The position numbers were made by a program, and so were the translations under genes. Shown here piece after piece: positions 51,366 through 60,282 of a DNA stretch of 64,000 nucleotides. The stretch's first letter is position 1. Every line of letters begins with the position of its first letter. The notes beneath the pieces are model-generated. The model worked only from the letters and a program-made list of their open reading frames with translations, had not been told where the DNA came from and did no database searches. Source of the stretch: CANIGN01 sp041391385. GTDB taxonomy: Bacteria; Bdellovibrionota; UBA2428. Where the stretch lies: NCBI GenBank assembly GCA_041391385.1, contig JAWKOD010000002.1, positions 1 through 64,000 of the forward strand, given 5' to 3'.

Positions 51366-52277
51366 CTATAGGGAATTCACGCTAACTTCGAGCTGGTTCT
51401 TTTGTTTTTCAAACCAAATCTCAAACTTTTTTTCAGTCTCAAGGTCATCGATGGAGTTTCTGAAACTTTCTTTAACTTTTTCAAACTGTTCGTCAGAGCC
51501 GCGCTGCATATTCTCAACAAGCAGTAATTGATATTTCCCATCTTTTTTTATGGGACCAACGACAGTGCCTTTTTTTGCTTTTTCGAGGCCTTTCTTAAAG
51601 TGTGGCGCGACTTCATTAAGCATCATCCATCCGAGATCAACATATCCAGGGTGTTCTTGAAGTTTTTCAGGGGTTATTTTTCCTGCTTTAAATTGAGATG
51701 AAATTTCTTGGAGAAGCTTTTTATTTTTAGTACTTGCAGAATCTACAAGAATTGAAAGCTTATAAGCAAACGGGGCCTTCGTACGATAAACGGCTTTTAG
51801 TTCGTCGTCTGTAAGTGCAGCACCATTGCTGGATATTTCTCTGTTGTAGATCACACGACGTTCTATTTGGCTCTTTAGGGCTTCAAAATAATTATCAAAG
51901 TCGACACCTTGTTTTTTTAAAATGCCTTTAAGTTGTGAAACGCTGAGTTTGTTTTTTTTGCAAATTTCTTCGATTTCACGATTAACAGTGTCGCCGGAGA
52001 TTTCAGTCCCAAGTTCTTTTAAGCGAGCGCGCACGATTTGATCTTCAACGAGGCGATCTAAAATAGCCTTATCAGTAATACCACCGTCAATTTTGTAAAA
52101 TCCTTGTAATAAGTTGCTACTTTTAATTTGACCACGGAGGCTTTGAACATCCGAAAGCAAGATGGCCTTTCCTTGAACAACGGCGACAACTTTATCGAGA
52201 GTTTTGGCATGAAGGAGGCTCGAGCTCATGTTAATGTTTAGACTAAGTGTTAAAAGTGCGAGAACGAGGAGTCTCAT
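51366..52277 (-). CDS. SurA-like periplasmic chaperone/peptidyl-prolyl isomerase
   Basis: From ATG 52277 the product has 303 residues with a signal peptide (MRLLVLALLTLSLNINMSSS). A SurA-type N-terminal chaperone region follows (KVVAVVQGKAILLSDVQSLR, ILDRLVEDQIVRARLKELG), then one parvulin-like domain (PGYVDLGWMMLNEVAPHFKKG). SurA proteins carry outer-membrane proteins across the periplasm; this one has one parvulin domain rather than two. A TTG at 52313 would add 12 residues. The beta-barrel protein gene at 14.8 kb encodes the sort of client it would serve. Confidence 0.83.
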   Translation of the reverse strand: MRLLVLALLTLSLNINMSSSLLHAKTLDKVVAVVQGKAILLSDVQSLRGQIKSSNLLQGFYKIDGGITDKAILDRLVEDQIVRARLKELGTEISGDTVNREIEEICKKNKLSVSQLKGILKKQGVDFDNYFEALKSQIERRVIYNREISSNGAALTDDELKAVYRTKAPFAYKLSILVDSASTKNKKLLQEISSQFKAGKITPEKLQEHPGYVDLGWMMLNEVAPHFKKGLEKAKKGTVVGPIKKDGKYQLLLVENMQRGSDEQFEKVKESFRNSIDDLETEKKFEIWFEKQKNQLEVSVNSL

Positions 52278-52445
52278 CCTTAATAGGCTAAGCGATGTCA
52301 GAGCAGAGATCAAAACGAATATCGAAGTCCCCCTGGCGGTCTTTTCTGAGGGCTTTGGCCTGGATTGGGTCGTTTTTTCTTTGGTTTGTTACCCCGACAG
52401 GGGCGGCAGAGTTGTGGGAAAAATGGATGCGAGAAAAGGAAGAGA

Positions 52446-52940
52446 ATGACTCAGAAGATAAGCCCTGAAGAAATTATTCAAAAGTTTTCGCTTGAAAAGC
52501 TCCTTCCCGAGGGGGGCTATTTTAGGCAAAGCTATAAGTCTCCACAAAAAATAAAATCTTATGGGAGCGAATCAGAGCGAAGCTTAGCGACGTGTATTTA
52601 TTATCTTTTAACAGAGAAAAATCAGTTTCATACCGTAAAGAGTGACGAAATTTTTCATTTTTACAATGGAGCGCCGGCCGAGCTTTTTTTAATTGATGAG
52701 CAAGGAAACTGTTCAATTCAGATTTTAAGCAACCAGCACCTTGAAGGACATCTTCCACAAGTTTTAGTTCCTAAAAACACATACCAGGCGATGCGACTTC
52801 TGAGCTCAGACCCCGAAGCGTATGCTTTTATGGGGACAACGGTTTTTCCCGGCTTTGAATATGAAGATTTTAAAGTTTATTCAACGGATGAACTTCTTAA
52901 AAAGTTTCCTCATCTAAGCAAACAGTTGGCTAATTTTTAA
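52446..52940 (+). CDS. Cupin family protein (DUF985-like)
   Basis: The 164-residue product from ATG 52446 (GGAAGAG upstream) fits the cupin_5/DUF985 group: LLPEGGYFRQSYKSP, ATCIYYLLTEKNQFHTVKSDEIFHFYNG and a C-terminal VFPGFEYEDFKV. These small cytoplasmic beta barrels bind a metal in some members, and their reaction is usually unknown. His in HTVKSDEIFH fits a cupin metal site. It is divergent from the SurA-like gene and convergent with the PpiC-type gene. Confidence 0.83.
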   Translation: MTQKISPEEIIQKFSLEKLLPEGGYFRQSYKSPQKIKSYGSESERSLATCIYYLLTEKNQFHTVKSDEIFHFYNGAPAELFLIDEQGNCSIQILSNQHLEGHLPQVLVPKNTYQAMRLLSSDPEAYAFMGTTVFPGFEYEDFKVYSTDELLKKFPHLSKQLANF

Positions 52941-52952
52941 AGAAAGCCAATT

Positions 52953-53771
52953 TTAAATTGAATTCGTATCAGTTTTAACAGCGTATTTTTTTCTAAGATC
53001 TGAGAAGTAAGCTTCGTAGATCTCTCGGCCTTTGAAGTCCTTAACGGTACGGGTAATAAAGTTTTTATAGTCCGGGTTAAGGGCAGCAACTCCAGGAAAT
53101 GCTTTAATTTCTTCAAGCTGAATAATGTGCATCCCGTAGGGGCTTTGAACAATATTTGAGTGCTGTCCGGGCTTAAGTGCAAGGGCTGCCTCGTAGTACT
53201 CGGGAACAAGTTTGTTTCTTGCTGCGAAATCTACAAGACCTCCGAATTTTGCGTCAGGCCCTTCAGAGAACTCAGCCACAAGTTCTGTGAATTTTTTCTT
53301 TCCAGAACTAAGAAGGCCATAAACCATCTCTGCGCGCGCTTTAACTTTTGCAATATCAGAACTGGTCATTTCAGGTGTGACAAGAAATACAATCTGACGT
53401 GTTTTAACAAGAGGGTTACGATTATAGTACTCACGCATTTCTGCTTCGGAGATACGTTGAGAGTCGATTTTTGTTTTTAATTGTTTTTGAACGAGAGTTT
53501 TATAAAGAAGAATTTCAAACTGATCTTTAAGCATAGGATCTTTATCCATGCCAAGGGCTTTTGCTTCTTGAATAGCAAGTTCAAAGTTTACGATGTTGTT
53601 TAAAACTTCTTCTTTGGAAGGAGTTTGTCCTGGAACTGCAAGTTGTTTGTTTTGCTCATAGCGAGCATTGAATTCTTCCTTGCTAATTTTTTTACCGCCG
53701 ACGACTGCAACGTTTGCAGCAAAAAGCGAAAATGAGGTCAAAGATATGGCACTCAGAAAGAATCTCTTCAT
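52953..53771 (-). CDS. PpiC-type peptidyl-prolyl cis-trans isomerase
   Basis: The 272-residue product from ATG 53771 has a signal peptide (MKRFFLSAISLTSFSLFA), a helical chaperone region and a complete parvulin domain: KTRQIVFLVTPE, FTELVAEFSEGPDAKFGGLV and SPYGMHIIQLEEI. It should act on unfolded proteins in the periplasm. The frame continues upstream to 53831 into recX but that part lacks a ribosome site. With the SurA-like gene nearby it gives two parvulin foldases within 2.5 kb. Confidence 0.92.
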   Translation of the reverse strand: MKRFFLSAISLTSFSLFAANVAVVGGKKISKEEFNARYEQNKQLAVPGQTPSKEEVLNNIVNFELAIQEAKALGMDKDPMLKDQFEILLYKTLVQKQLKTKIDSQRISEAEMREYYNRNPLVKTRQIVFLVTPEMTSSDIAKVKARAEMVYGLLSSGKKKFTELVAEFSEGPDAKFGGLVDFAARNKLVPEYYEAALALKPGQHSNIVQSPYGMHIIQLEEIKAFPGVAALNPDYKNFITRTVKDFKGREIYEAYFSDLRKKYAVKTDTNSI

Positions 53772-53808
53772 ATCTTCTAATACTAATCCCCGTATAGGCA
53801 GCCGCAAG

Positions 53809-54321
53809 TCACTCTTTTGGCACTGCTTCACAAGTCTTCTCTAAGGGGGGCTCGTTGAGGGCTTTAAGGACTAAAGAGATAGAAAAGCCTTTCCTTAAAA
53901 GAGATTGCACGAGTTTTTGCTTAAATTGACGCGGGTTTAGGCCCCTGTTGGCGTAGCGTTTTGAGTGTTTTTCAATCAAATGTCGAAGCTGAGCCTCCTG
54001 GCTGATGTCGAGATCGAGATAGCTCGCGTCTAGTTCTTCATTTGTGGGGACAACCCGGTCTCGACTCATTTTGGCTTTAATAAGGGAAGGCCCATAGCCT
54101 TGGCGAATTAACTGCCGGGTTCTGAGTTTTTTAAAAATATCTTCTCGGTAGAGCCCATCCTCGGAGAGGGCATCAAGGAGCGTTTTAATTTCGGAGGACG
54201 AAAGTTCCTTTTTTTTAAGTTTTTCTTCGAGTGTGCGACGGGGATAGTCTCTTCTGGCAAGAAGCCAAAGAACGTAGGAGCGCGCTCTTTTTAAATCTGC
54301 TTTGCCACCTTCGTTTTCCAT
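53809..54321 (-). CDS. recX: Regulatory protein RecX
   Basis: RecX binds RecA filaments and limits recombination. The 170-residue product has RSYVLWLLARRDYPRRTLEEKL and DGLYREDIFKKLRTRQLIRQGYGP split over the usual three-helix repeats, including the conserved RxYxLxLLxxRxxSxxEL pattern. Length is typical. It starts at the last base of mfd and is probably translated with it. recA is not in the window. Confidence 0.9.
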   Translation of the reverse strand: MENEGGKADLKRARSYVLWLLARRDYPRRTLEEKLKKKELSSSEIKTLLDALSEDGLYREDIFKKLRTRQLIRQGYGPSLIKAKMSRDRVVPTNEELDASYLDLDISQEAQLRHLIEKHSKRYANRGLNPRQFKQKLVQSLLRKGFSISLVLKALNEPPLEKTCEAVPKE

Positions 54322-57300
54322 TAAGTTCCACTCAATGATTCAAGTTGGCCGAGAGTTGAATCAACACGACGTAAGAGTTCTTCTTCGCTAGGCGTGTCTT
54401 TGGCGGGATTTTTAATGAGGAGTTTTCCTTCGGGGAGCATTTGAAAGTGAAGTGGATACTTTACAACGAGTTCAACAAGTTTTTCTCTTGGCAGAGTAGA
54501 TGAAGGATCGAGAATAACAGTTGTTCCTGTTTTGCCGGTGCTGAGACTTCTAATTCGAAGACGACGGAGCACGCAGATTATTTTCATAACTCGAACGAGG
54601 GTGCGAATGCTGGGAGGTAATGGCCCAAATCGATCAATCATTTCAGCTTTAATTTCTTCAACAGCGTCTTCGTTTGCTGCAGAGGAGAATCTTCTATAAA
54701 AGCTTAAACGATTTGAGGCTTCCTTCATGTAGGTTTCAGGAATACTGCTGTTTACGGTGAGTTGAATTTCAGGTTCAAAATCTCTATCCAGAGCTTCACC
54801 TTTTAGTTCGGCGATGCCCTCTTCTAGGAGTTCAAAATAAGTTTCACTTCCAACAAGTGTCATGTGTCCACTTTGAGCATCGCCTAGAATTTCTCCAGCG
54901 CCCCTCAAGTCGAGGTCGTGACTTGCAATAGTGAAGCCCGACCCTAAGTCTTGATAGAGCTCTAGAATACCAAGGCGCTCTTCAGCGACGGCTGTAACTT
55001 TTCCACTTTCGGGGAGAAGAAGATAGGCATAGGCTCGACGATCACTTCGCCCTACCCGTCCTCGGATTTGGTAAAGCTGTGAAAGTCCAAAGTTCCCAGC
55101 GTTTTCTACAATCAGGGTGTTGGCGTTTGAAACATCGAGACCTGCTTCAATGATTGTTGTTGTTACTAGTACTTGGGTTTCTCCGCGGTAAAACTTGAGC
55201 ATTTTTTCTTCAAGCTTTTCTTCGTCGAGCTGTCCGTGAGCAAAATCAATTCGGGTTCCAGGAAGAAGTTTTGCAAGATCTTCAAAGGTTTTTTCTATCC
55301 CCTTCACTCGGTTGAAAAGATAAAAGACCTGGCCATTTCTTTTGAGTTCAAATTCAATGGCTTCTTTAATTACTTGCGGATTTTTTCTTACAACATGAGT
55401 TTTGACGCTCAATCTGTCTTGAGGCGGTGTTGTCATAACTGAAAACTGTCGAATGCCCGCCATCGCCATACTGAGAGTTCGAGGTATGGGAGTTGCGGTC
55501 ATTGAAAGGACGTGAACATTTGTTCGTAGTTTTTTGAGTTTTTCTTTGTGAAGCACTCCAAAGCGCTGCTCTTCATCAACAACAATAAGTCCAAGGTTTT
55601 TAAATGAGACGTCAGCACTCAAAAGACGATGGGTTCCAACTACAACGTTAAGATCTCCCGTTTTAAGTTGGCCTAAAATTCTTGAGGCCTCTTTGTCTGT
55701 ATTAAAGCGAGAAAGTCCGGCAACTTTAAGTCCAAATTCGCCTAAACGAGTTTTGAAGAGGCGTTCGTGCTGAGCGGTGAGTAGCGTTGTTGGGCTGAGT
55801 ACAGCTACTTGGTAGCCTGCGGAAGCGACTGCATGAGCCGCACGTAGAGCAACTTCAGTTTTTCCATAGCCAACATCTCCGCAGAGAAGGCGGTCCATGG
55901 GTTGGCCTGACTTGAGGTCTTCAATAATAGCTTTGATGGCCTTGTCTTGGTCTGGGGTTTCGTCGTGTGGAAAACTTGCTGCAAATTCTTGAATTTTCTC
56001 TTCAGAGGTATCAATTATGAGTCCAGTTGCGAGAGTTCTTTGTGCATAAAGTGTAATGAGCTCGCCCGCAAAAGCTAAAATTTCTTTTTTAACTTTCTCT
56101 TTTTTGTTTTTCCACGTGGTGCCGCCGAGCTTGTCGAGTGAAGCATCGCTCAGCTCTTCGCCGCCAAAGCGGTGAAGAAGGCGCAACTGTTGCACGGGCA
56201 CATAAACTTTTCCGTCTTTATAAAGAAGTTCGATAAGGTCTGTACTGTTGCCTTGAATGCTCAGATTTTTAAGCCCTAGGTACTGCCCTACACCGTGAGT
56301 TGCATGAACAACTAGGTCACCTTCACGAATGTCTCTAAAGAAAATTTCTTTTGCGCCTTTGCTTGGTTTTTTTCGAGCTTTACTTTTGGGAGACCCTAAA
56401 ACATCGCTTTCGGTAATCACACTTAAGTTGCGCGAAGGAACCTTAAACGAGTGTCCAATAGAGCCGACGAAACAATGAAAACCTATCTCATAATTAATGG
56501 AAGATGTTTTTTTATCAAAGCTAAGTCCGTAGGGTGAAAGTAAAAACTCAAGTCTCTCAAGTTGTGAGAGGCTTTGAAAAACAAAAACAAGTGAGGACGC
56601 TTTTGATTCAGCCAAGAGGCGCTCGGCAAATTCTTTAAGATTATGGCCCTTCCAATCACTTTTAAGCGCAGAAACATCTACAGAGCGGCATAGAGACGGA
56701 GTTGTGTTGTTATGTTCAGCATTCAGCTGCTCTTTGTGAAAAGAAAAGAACGAGAGTGTTTTGAGGTAAGACCAACCTTCTAAGGTTGTATCTGAGTTCT
56801 GGAGATAGTCCTTTGGCTTGGGTGCAAGATCCTCAACGGAGCTTGCAAGGGATAATTTTTTTTCAATTTGTTGTTCTAAAAGGCGCCACTTCTGAAAAAA
56901 TGAATGGGGTTCAATAAGCGCAGCCGGCAGAATGTGAGTTTTATCTTTAAGAAAGGCACTTAAAGAGGTGTTTTCGGCCAAAAGAAAGGACCATAACTCA
57001 AAGCCATTGGGAATGTGATCGTCGCTGAGCAGGGAAAGGGCGCTATCTCGCATATCGAGCGGATATTCATGCTGAACGAGGTAACTTTTCAGCTTTGCCT
57101 TAAGCTCTTTGGCCTTCAATTTTCCGAGCTCTCTTGCTGGACTTAGATGAAAACTTTCAAGGCGCTGTTCTCGAATTTGGGTTTGCGGGTCAAAAAGGAA
57201 AATGGAATCGACCTTGTCTTCGTTGAAGTCAATTCGATAGGGGGCTTCTTCAATAAAGGAGTAAAAATCTACAATGCTGCCTCGGCTCGCAAATTGTCCG

Positions 57301-57734
57301 GGGATTTCTACAATTTCGGCTTCTTCGTAACCATGTTCTCTGAGGTCTTCAAGAAAGCTTTCTCTTTTGTATTCTTTGTTGAGCGGGATTTCTATTTTTT
57401 TCCAAGAATTAAAGATTAGAGGCAGAGAGCGCTCTAAAAGGGGAGTAGAGGTCCATATATAGTAAGCTTCTTGCTCCTCGTTCAGTGCATTGATAAATCT
57501 CAGACGTTCTTTTCGTTCGTAAATAGCGGGGCGACGCTGCGTCTGCGTGTCAATATCGTGAGCGGGCAAGATGTAAATGGGTTTATTCGTAAATGGGGCC
57601 AGTTCTTCTCTGAGCTCTTCTGCAAAATCTTGAGCGAGGCAAAAGAATTGGGCACCTTTTGGAAAGCTTTCAACGAGCTCCCACGCAAGGGCGCTCATAT
57701 TTGGGACGCTCGATACGCTCACGATTCTATTCAT
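54321..57734 (-). CDS. mfd: Transcription-repair coupling factor Mfd
   Basis: Mfd removes stalled RNA polymerase at lesions and recruits UvrA. The 1137-residue product has a UvrB-like N-terminal part (ASRGSIVDFY, YRIDFNEDKVDSIFLFDP), an RNA-polymerase-binding domain (EGDLVVHATHGVGQYLGL), a RecG-like helicase core (CGDVGYGKTEVALRAA, VDEEQRFGV) and the C-terminal TRCF domain. Length is normal. It shares a base with recX and is divergent from nuoA, with 40 bases between the chosen starts. It shares a DNA-repair theme with nearby uvrA and recX. Confidence 0.97.
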   Translation of the reverse strand: MNRIVSVSSVPNMSALAWELVESFPKGAQFFCLAQDFAEELREELAPFTNKPIYILPAHDIDTQTQRRPAIYERKERLRFINALNEEQEAYYIWTSTPLLERSLPLIFNSWKKIEIPLNKEYKRESFLEDLREHGYEEAEIVEIPGQFASRGSIVDFYSFIEEAPYRIDFNEDKVDSIFLFDPQTQIREQRLESFHLSPARELGKLKAKELKAKLKSYLVQHEYPLDMRDSALSLLSDDHIPNGFELWSFLLAENTSLSAFLKDKTHILPAALIEPHSFFQKWRLLEQQIEKKLSLASSVEDLAPKPKDYLQNSDTTLEGWSYLKTLSFFSFHKEQLNAEHNNTTPSLCRSVDVSALKSDWKGHNLKEFAERLLAESKASSLVFVFQSLSQLERLEFLLSPYGLSFDKKTSSINYEIGFHCFVGSIGHSFKVPSRNLSVITESDVLGSPKSKARKKPSKGAKEIFFRDIREGDLVVHATHGVGQYLGLKNLSIQGNSTDLIELLYKDGKVYVPVQQLRLLHRFGGEELSDASLDKLGGTTWKNKKEKVKKEILAFAGELITLYAQRTLATGLIIDTSEEKIQEFAASFPHDETPDQDKAIKAIIEDLKSGQPMDRLLCGDVGYGKTEVALRAAHAVASAGYQVAVLSPTTLLTAQHERLFKTRLGEFGLKVAGLSRFNTDKEASRILGQLKTGDLNVVVGTHRLLSADVSFKNLGLIVVDEEQRFGVLHKEKLKKLRTNVHVLSMTATPIPRTLSMAMAGIRQFSVMTTPPQDRLSVKTHVVRKNPQVIKEAIEFELKRNGQVFYLFNRVKGIEKTFEDLAKLLPGTRIDFAHGQLDEEKLEEKMLKFYRGETQVLVTTTIIEAGLDVSNANTLIVENAGNFGLSQLYQIRGRVGRSDRRAYAYLLLPESGKVTAVAEERLGILELYQDLGSGFTIASHDLDLRGAGEILGDAQSGHMTLVGSETYFELLEEGIAELKGEALDRDFEPEIQLTVNSSIPETYMKEASNRLSFYRRFSSAANEDAVEEIKAEMIDRFGPLPPSIRTLVRVMKIICVLRRLRIRSLSTGKTGTTVILDPSSTLPREKLVELVVKYPLHFQMLPEGKLLIKNPAKDTPSEEELLRRVDSTLGQLESLSGT

Positions 57735-57774
57735 ATCACTTTACGGAGCCAAAGCTTATGATAAAACCCATTTG

Positions 57775-58257
57775 ATGCCCCAAAACTTAATGATGCAAGA
57801 ACTCGGAAATGCCTTTGCGTTTATTGCTTTGGCGGCGGCCCTTCCTCCTCTTATTTTGTTCATTTCGAAGTTTTTTAGACCGAGCTTTCCCTATTCTGGA
57901 AAATTAGAAAGTTATGAGTGCGGTGAGCTTCCTGTTGGAAGCGCTTATGTCATGTTTAACAACCGATTTTATTTGGTTGCCATTATCTTTTTAGTTTTCG
58001 ATGTTGAAGTTGCAATGATGTTCCCCTTGTTGAAGCTATTTCGCGGCGCAGTAGAGACGGATGGGCCCTTGGCCTGGAAAATCTTCGCTCTTGCGATGCT
58101 TTTTGTGGGCATTCTTCTTTTGGGACTGATTTATGCACTCAAAAAAGGAGATATTGACTGGGTTAAAGACGGCGTCGAAAGGGCAGAAGCCTTTAAGGAA
58201 ACAGAATTCTTTCAACAGCGAATTAACAATACTCCAAGTGTAGGGACCAAGGGATGA
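57775..58257 (+). CDS. nuoA: NADH-quinone oxidoreductase subunit A NuoA
   Basis: NuoA is a small membrane subunit of respiratory complex I. The 160-residue product has three helices and the motifs ESYECGELPVG and FLVFDVEVAMMFP. The ATG at 57775 is one choice (TTG at 57772 and ATGs at 57790 and 57793 are others; no clear ribosome site is visible). nuoH follows with a four-base overlap; nuoB to nuoG and nuoI, which usually lie between A and H, are absent here. Confidence 0.93.
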   Translation: MPQNLMMQELGNAFAFIALAAALPPLILFISKFFRPSFPYSGKLESYECGELPVGSAYVMFNNRFYLVAIIFLVFDVEVAMMFPLLKLFRGAVETDGPLAWKIFALAMLFVGILLLGLIYALKKGDIDWVKDGVERAEAFKETEFFQQRINNTPSVGTKG

Positions 58258-59408
58258 GCTTAGCAGAACTTCTCAGTGACGCTTTTACAAATGTAAGCGG
58301 CTATCAGATGCCGTTTATCGTATTTTCAATTTTGGCAGCGGTCGTTGTCATTCTACTCTTTGCAATGCCTGTAGGCGGCATATGCACTTATTTAGAGCGT
58401 AAGATTTCGGCTGACTTTCAGGAGCGTATTGGTCCCAACAGAGTAGGTCCCATTGGGCTTCTTCAGTTTTTTGCTGATGGAATCAAGATGTTCCTTAAAG
58501 AGGACATTGCGAACAAGAACGCCGACCTTATTATCTATAATATAGCGCCTGCTTTGGTTATGGCGGGAAGTTTAGGTGCCTTTGCAGCAGTTCCCTTTGC
58601 AAAATACGTTATTGGAGCCAATTTAGATATCGGTGTTTTCTATGTTATGGCAGTTGGATCGCTTGTTTCTTTGGGAATTCTTCTTGGTGCCTGGTCTTCG
58701 GACAACAAGTGGTCTCTCATGGGCGGTGTTCGTGCTGCGGCTCAAATTGTCTCTTATGAAATTCCTCTGGGAATAGCGGTTCTTTCGGTTGTTTTAGTTT
58801 CGGGATCTATGAACTTGGTCGACATCGTTGACATGCAAGCATGGCCTTCGGGAGAAGCAGGGCATTTTTGGTTCATTTTTCACAATCCCTTCTTAACGAT
58901 TAACTTTTTTATCTACTTTATTGCCTCTTTGGCTGAGTGTAACCGAACGCCATTCGACTTAGCAGAGGCTGAGTCCGAACTTGTTTCTGGATTTAATACA
59001 GAATTTAGCGGGATGCGTTTCGGTCTCTATGCTTTGGCTGAGTTTATAGATGTTATTATGTTTTGTTGTGTTGCCGTTGCTCTATTCTTCGGCGGTTGGA
59101 ATATACCGTTTATCAATCTTACAGATATACAAACGGGCTGGAGAATTTTCGGTGGAAGCGCGGATATTCTCATCCAAACGCTTTTTATGATTGGAGTTTT
59201 TCTTTCAAAAGTTGCGGTTCTTATCTTTATTGTGATGTGGATTCGTTGGACGCTACCGCGTTTGCGAGTCGATCAGCTCATGGCCCTGTGTTGGAAGTAT
59301 TTGATTCCAATTGGGCTTTTTAATCTTGTAGGAGCTGCTATCTGGATGTTGTTATTCCATGGCCGCGGACTCATTGAAATTATCGGTATTGCTGGAGGCC
59401 ATCACTAA
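58254..59408 (+). CDS. nuoH: NADH-quinone oxidoreductase subunit H NuoH
   Basis: NuoH helps form the quinone chamber. The 384-residue product has eight membrane helices and the characteristic motifs YLERKISADFQERIGPNRVG, LLQFFADGIKMFLKED and ECNRTPFDLAEAESELVSGF. It overlaps nuoA by four bases and nuoJ by one, as in coupled operons. Confidence 0.97.
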   Translation: MSLAELLSDAFTNVSGYQMPFIVFSILAAVVVILLFAMPVGGICTYLERKISADFQERIGPNRVGPIGLLQFFADGIKMFLKEDIANKNADLIIYNIAPALVMAGSLGAFAAVPFAKYVIGANLDIGVFYVMAVGSLVSLGILLGAWSSDNKWSLMGGVRAAAQIVSYEIPLGIAVLSVVLVSGSMNLVDIVDMQAWPSGEAGHFWFIFHNPFLTINFFIYFIASLAECNRTPFDLAEAESELVSGFNTEFSGMRFGLYALAEFIDVIMFCCVAVALFFGGWNIPFINLTDIQTGWRIFGGSADILIQTLFMIGVFLSKVAVLIFIVMWIRWTLPRLRVDQLMALCWKYLIPIGLFNLVGAAIWMLLFHGRGLIEIIGIAGGHH

Positions 59409-59935
59409 TGTCCCTAATAGATATTTTCGCACTTCTTTCGGGTATTGCCGCAGTTTTAACGGCGTCTTTGGTCGCTTTTCATCCTAACATTTTATATGCG
59501 GCCGTAGCGCTAACCTTTTCGTTAATGTCTGTTGCGGGGCTTTACGCCGTTCTTGGCGCAGACTTTGTAGCAGCTGCTCAACTTATTATCTATGTTGGCG
59601 GCATTATTGTTGTGATTTTGTTTGCCATTATGATGTCAGAAAATATTTACAGAACCCGTTTCTTAGATAATGCTCGCAAAATACTTCTTCCTCTTGGAAT
59701 TGGAAGTGTTTTGTTTGTTCTTTTGGTTAAGCTTATAGCCAAAGCGGCAGTAAGTATCCCTGTTGTAAAAGATCCCATTCGAGTGCCCGTTTCGGGGCCG
59801 ATAGGTGAGGCGTTTATTCATCAATATGCACTTCCTTTCGAATATGTTTCTTTGGTGCTTTTGATTGGTCTTATCGGAGCTGTTGTTATCGCACGCCCTA
59901 ACTATCACGAGAAACCTGAAAGAGGAGGCGAGTAG
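59408..59935 (+). CDS. nuoJ: NADH-quinone oxidoreductase subunit J NuoJ
   Basis: The 175-residue product has five membrane helices with LYAVLGADFVAAAQLIIYVG and GGIIVVILFAIMM, the most conserved NuoJ segments, including the kinked third helix. It overlaps the nuoH stop (TAATG). The C-terminal NYHEKPERGGE tail is hydrophilic. Confidence 0.94.
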   Translation: MSLIDIFALLSGIAAVLTASLVAFHPNILYAAVALTFSLMSVAGLYAVLGADFVAAAQLIIYVGGIIVVILFAIMMSENIYRTRFLDNARKILLPLGIGSVLFVLLVKLIAKAAVSIPVVKDPIRVPVSGPIGEAFIHQYALPFEYVSLVLLIGLIGAVVIARPNYHEKPERGGE

Positions 59936-59939
59936 GCGT

Positions 59940-60269
59940 ATGAATATCGCGAATAATCTTTCTTTTTATCTCATAGTGAGCGCGGTTCTTTTTGTCTTAG
60001 GTGTCATTGCGGCGCTTTCACGAAGAAACACAATCGGCATATTTATGGGCGTTGAATTGATTCTCAATGCAGCTGCATTGAACTTTGTGGCTGTACGCCT
60101 TTTGAATCAAAAAGCAGCTCAGAGCCCTGTTCAAGACGGCAGTCTTTTCGCTCTTTTTATTATTGTACTTGCGGCTATCGAAGCAGCTGTTGCTTTAGCA
60201 ATTGTTCTTCGGGTCTTTGCAATGAAGCGATCAATAGATCCAGACAAAATGGCAAGGTTGAAAGGGTAA
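59940..60269 (+). CDS. nuoK: NADH-quinone oxidoreductase subunit K NuoK
   Basis: The start is ATG 59940 with GAGGAGG upstream, giving 109 residues (a longer open frame into nuoJ is not needed). NuoK has three helices. The conserved Glu in FMGVELILNAAALNF and in AAIEAAVALAIVL belong to the proton path. It follows nuoJ directly. Confidence 0.95.
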   Translation: MNIANNLSFYLIVSAVLFVLGVIAALSRRNTIGIFMGVELILNAAALNFVAVRLLNQKAAQSPVQDGSLFALFIIVLAAIEAAVALAIVLRVFAMKRSIDPDKMARLKG

Positions 60270-60282
60270 GGGGATAATTGAA

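Noticed and set aside
56111..56123. Partial parS-like TTCCACGTGG inside mfd
   Set aside because: It lacks the conserved GTTTCAC/GTGAAAC arms.
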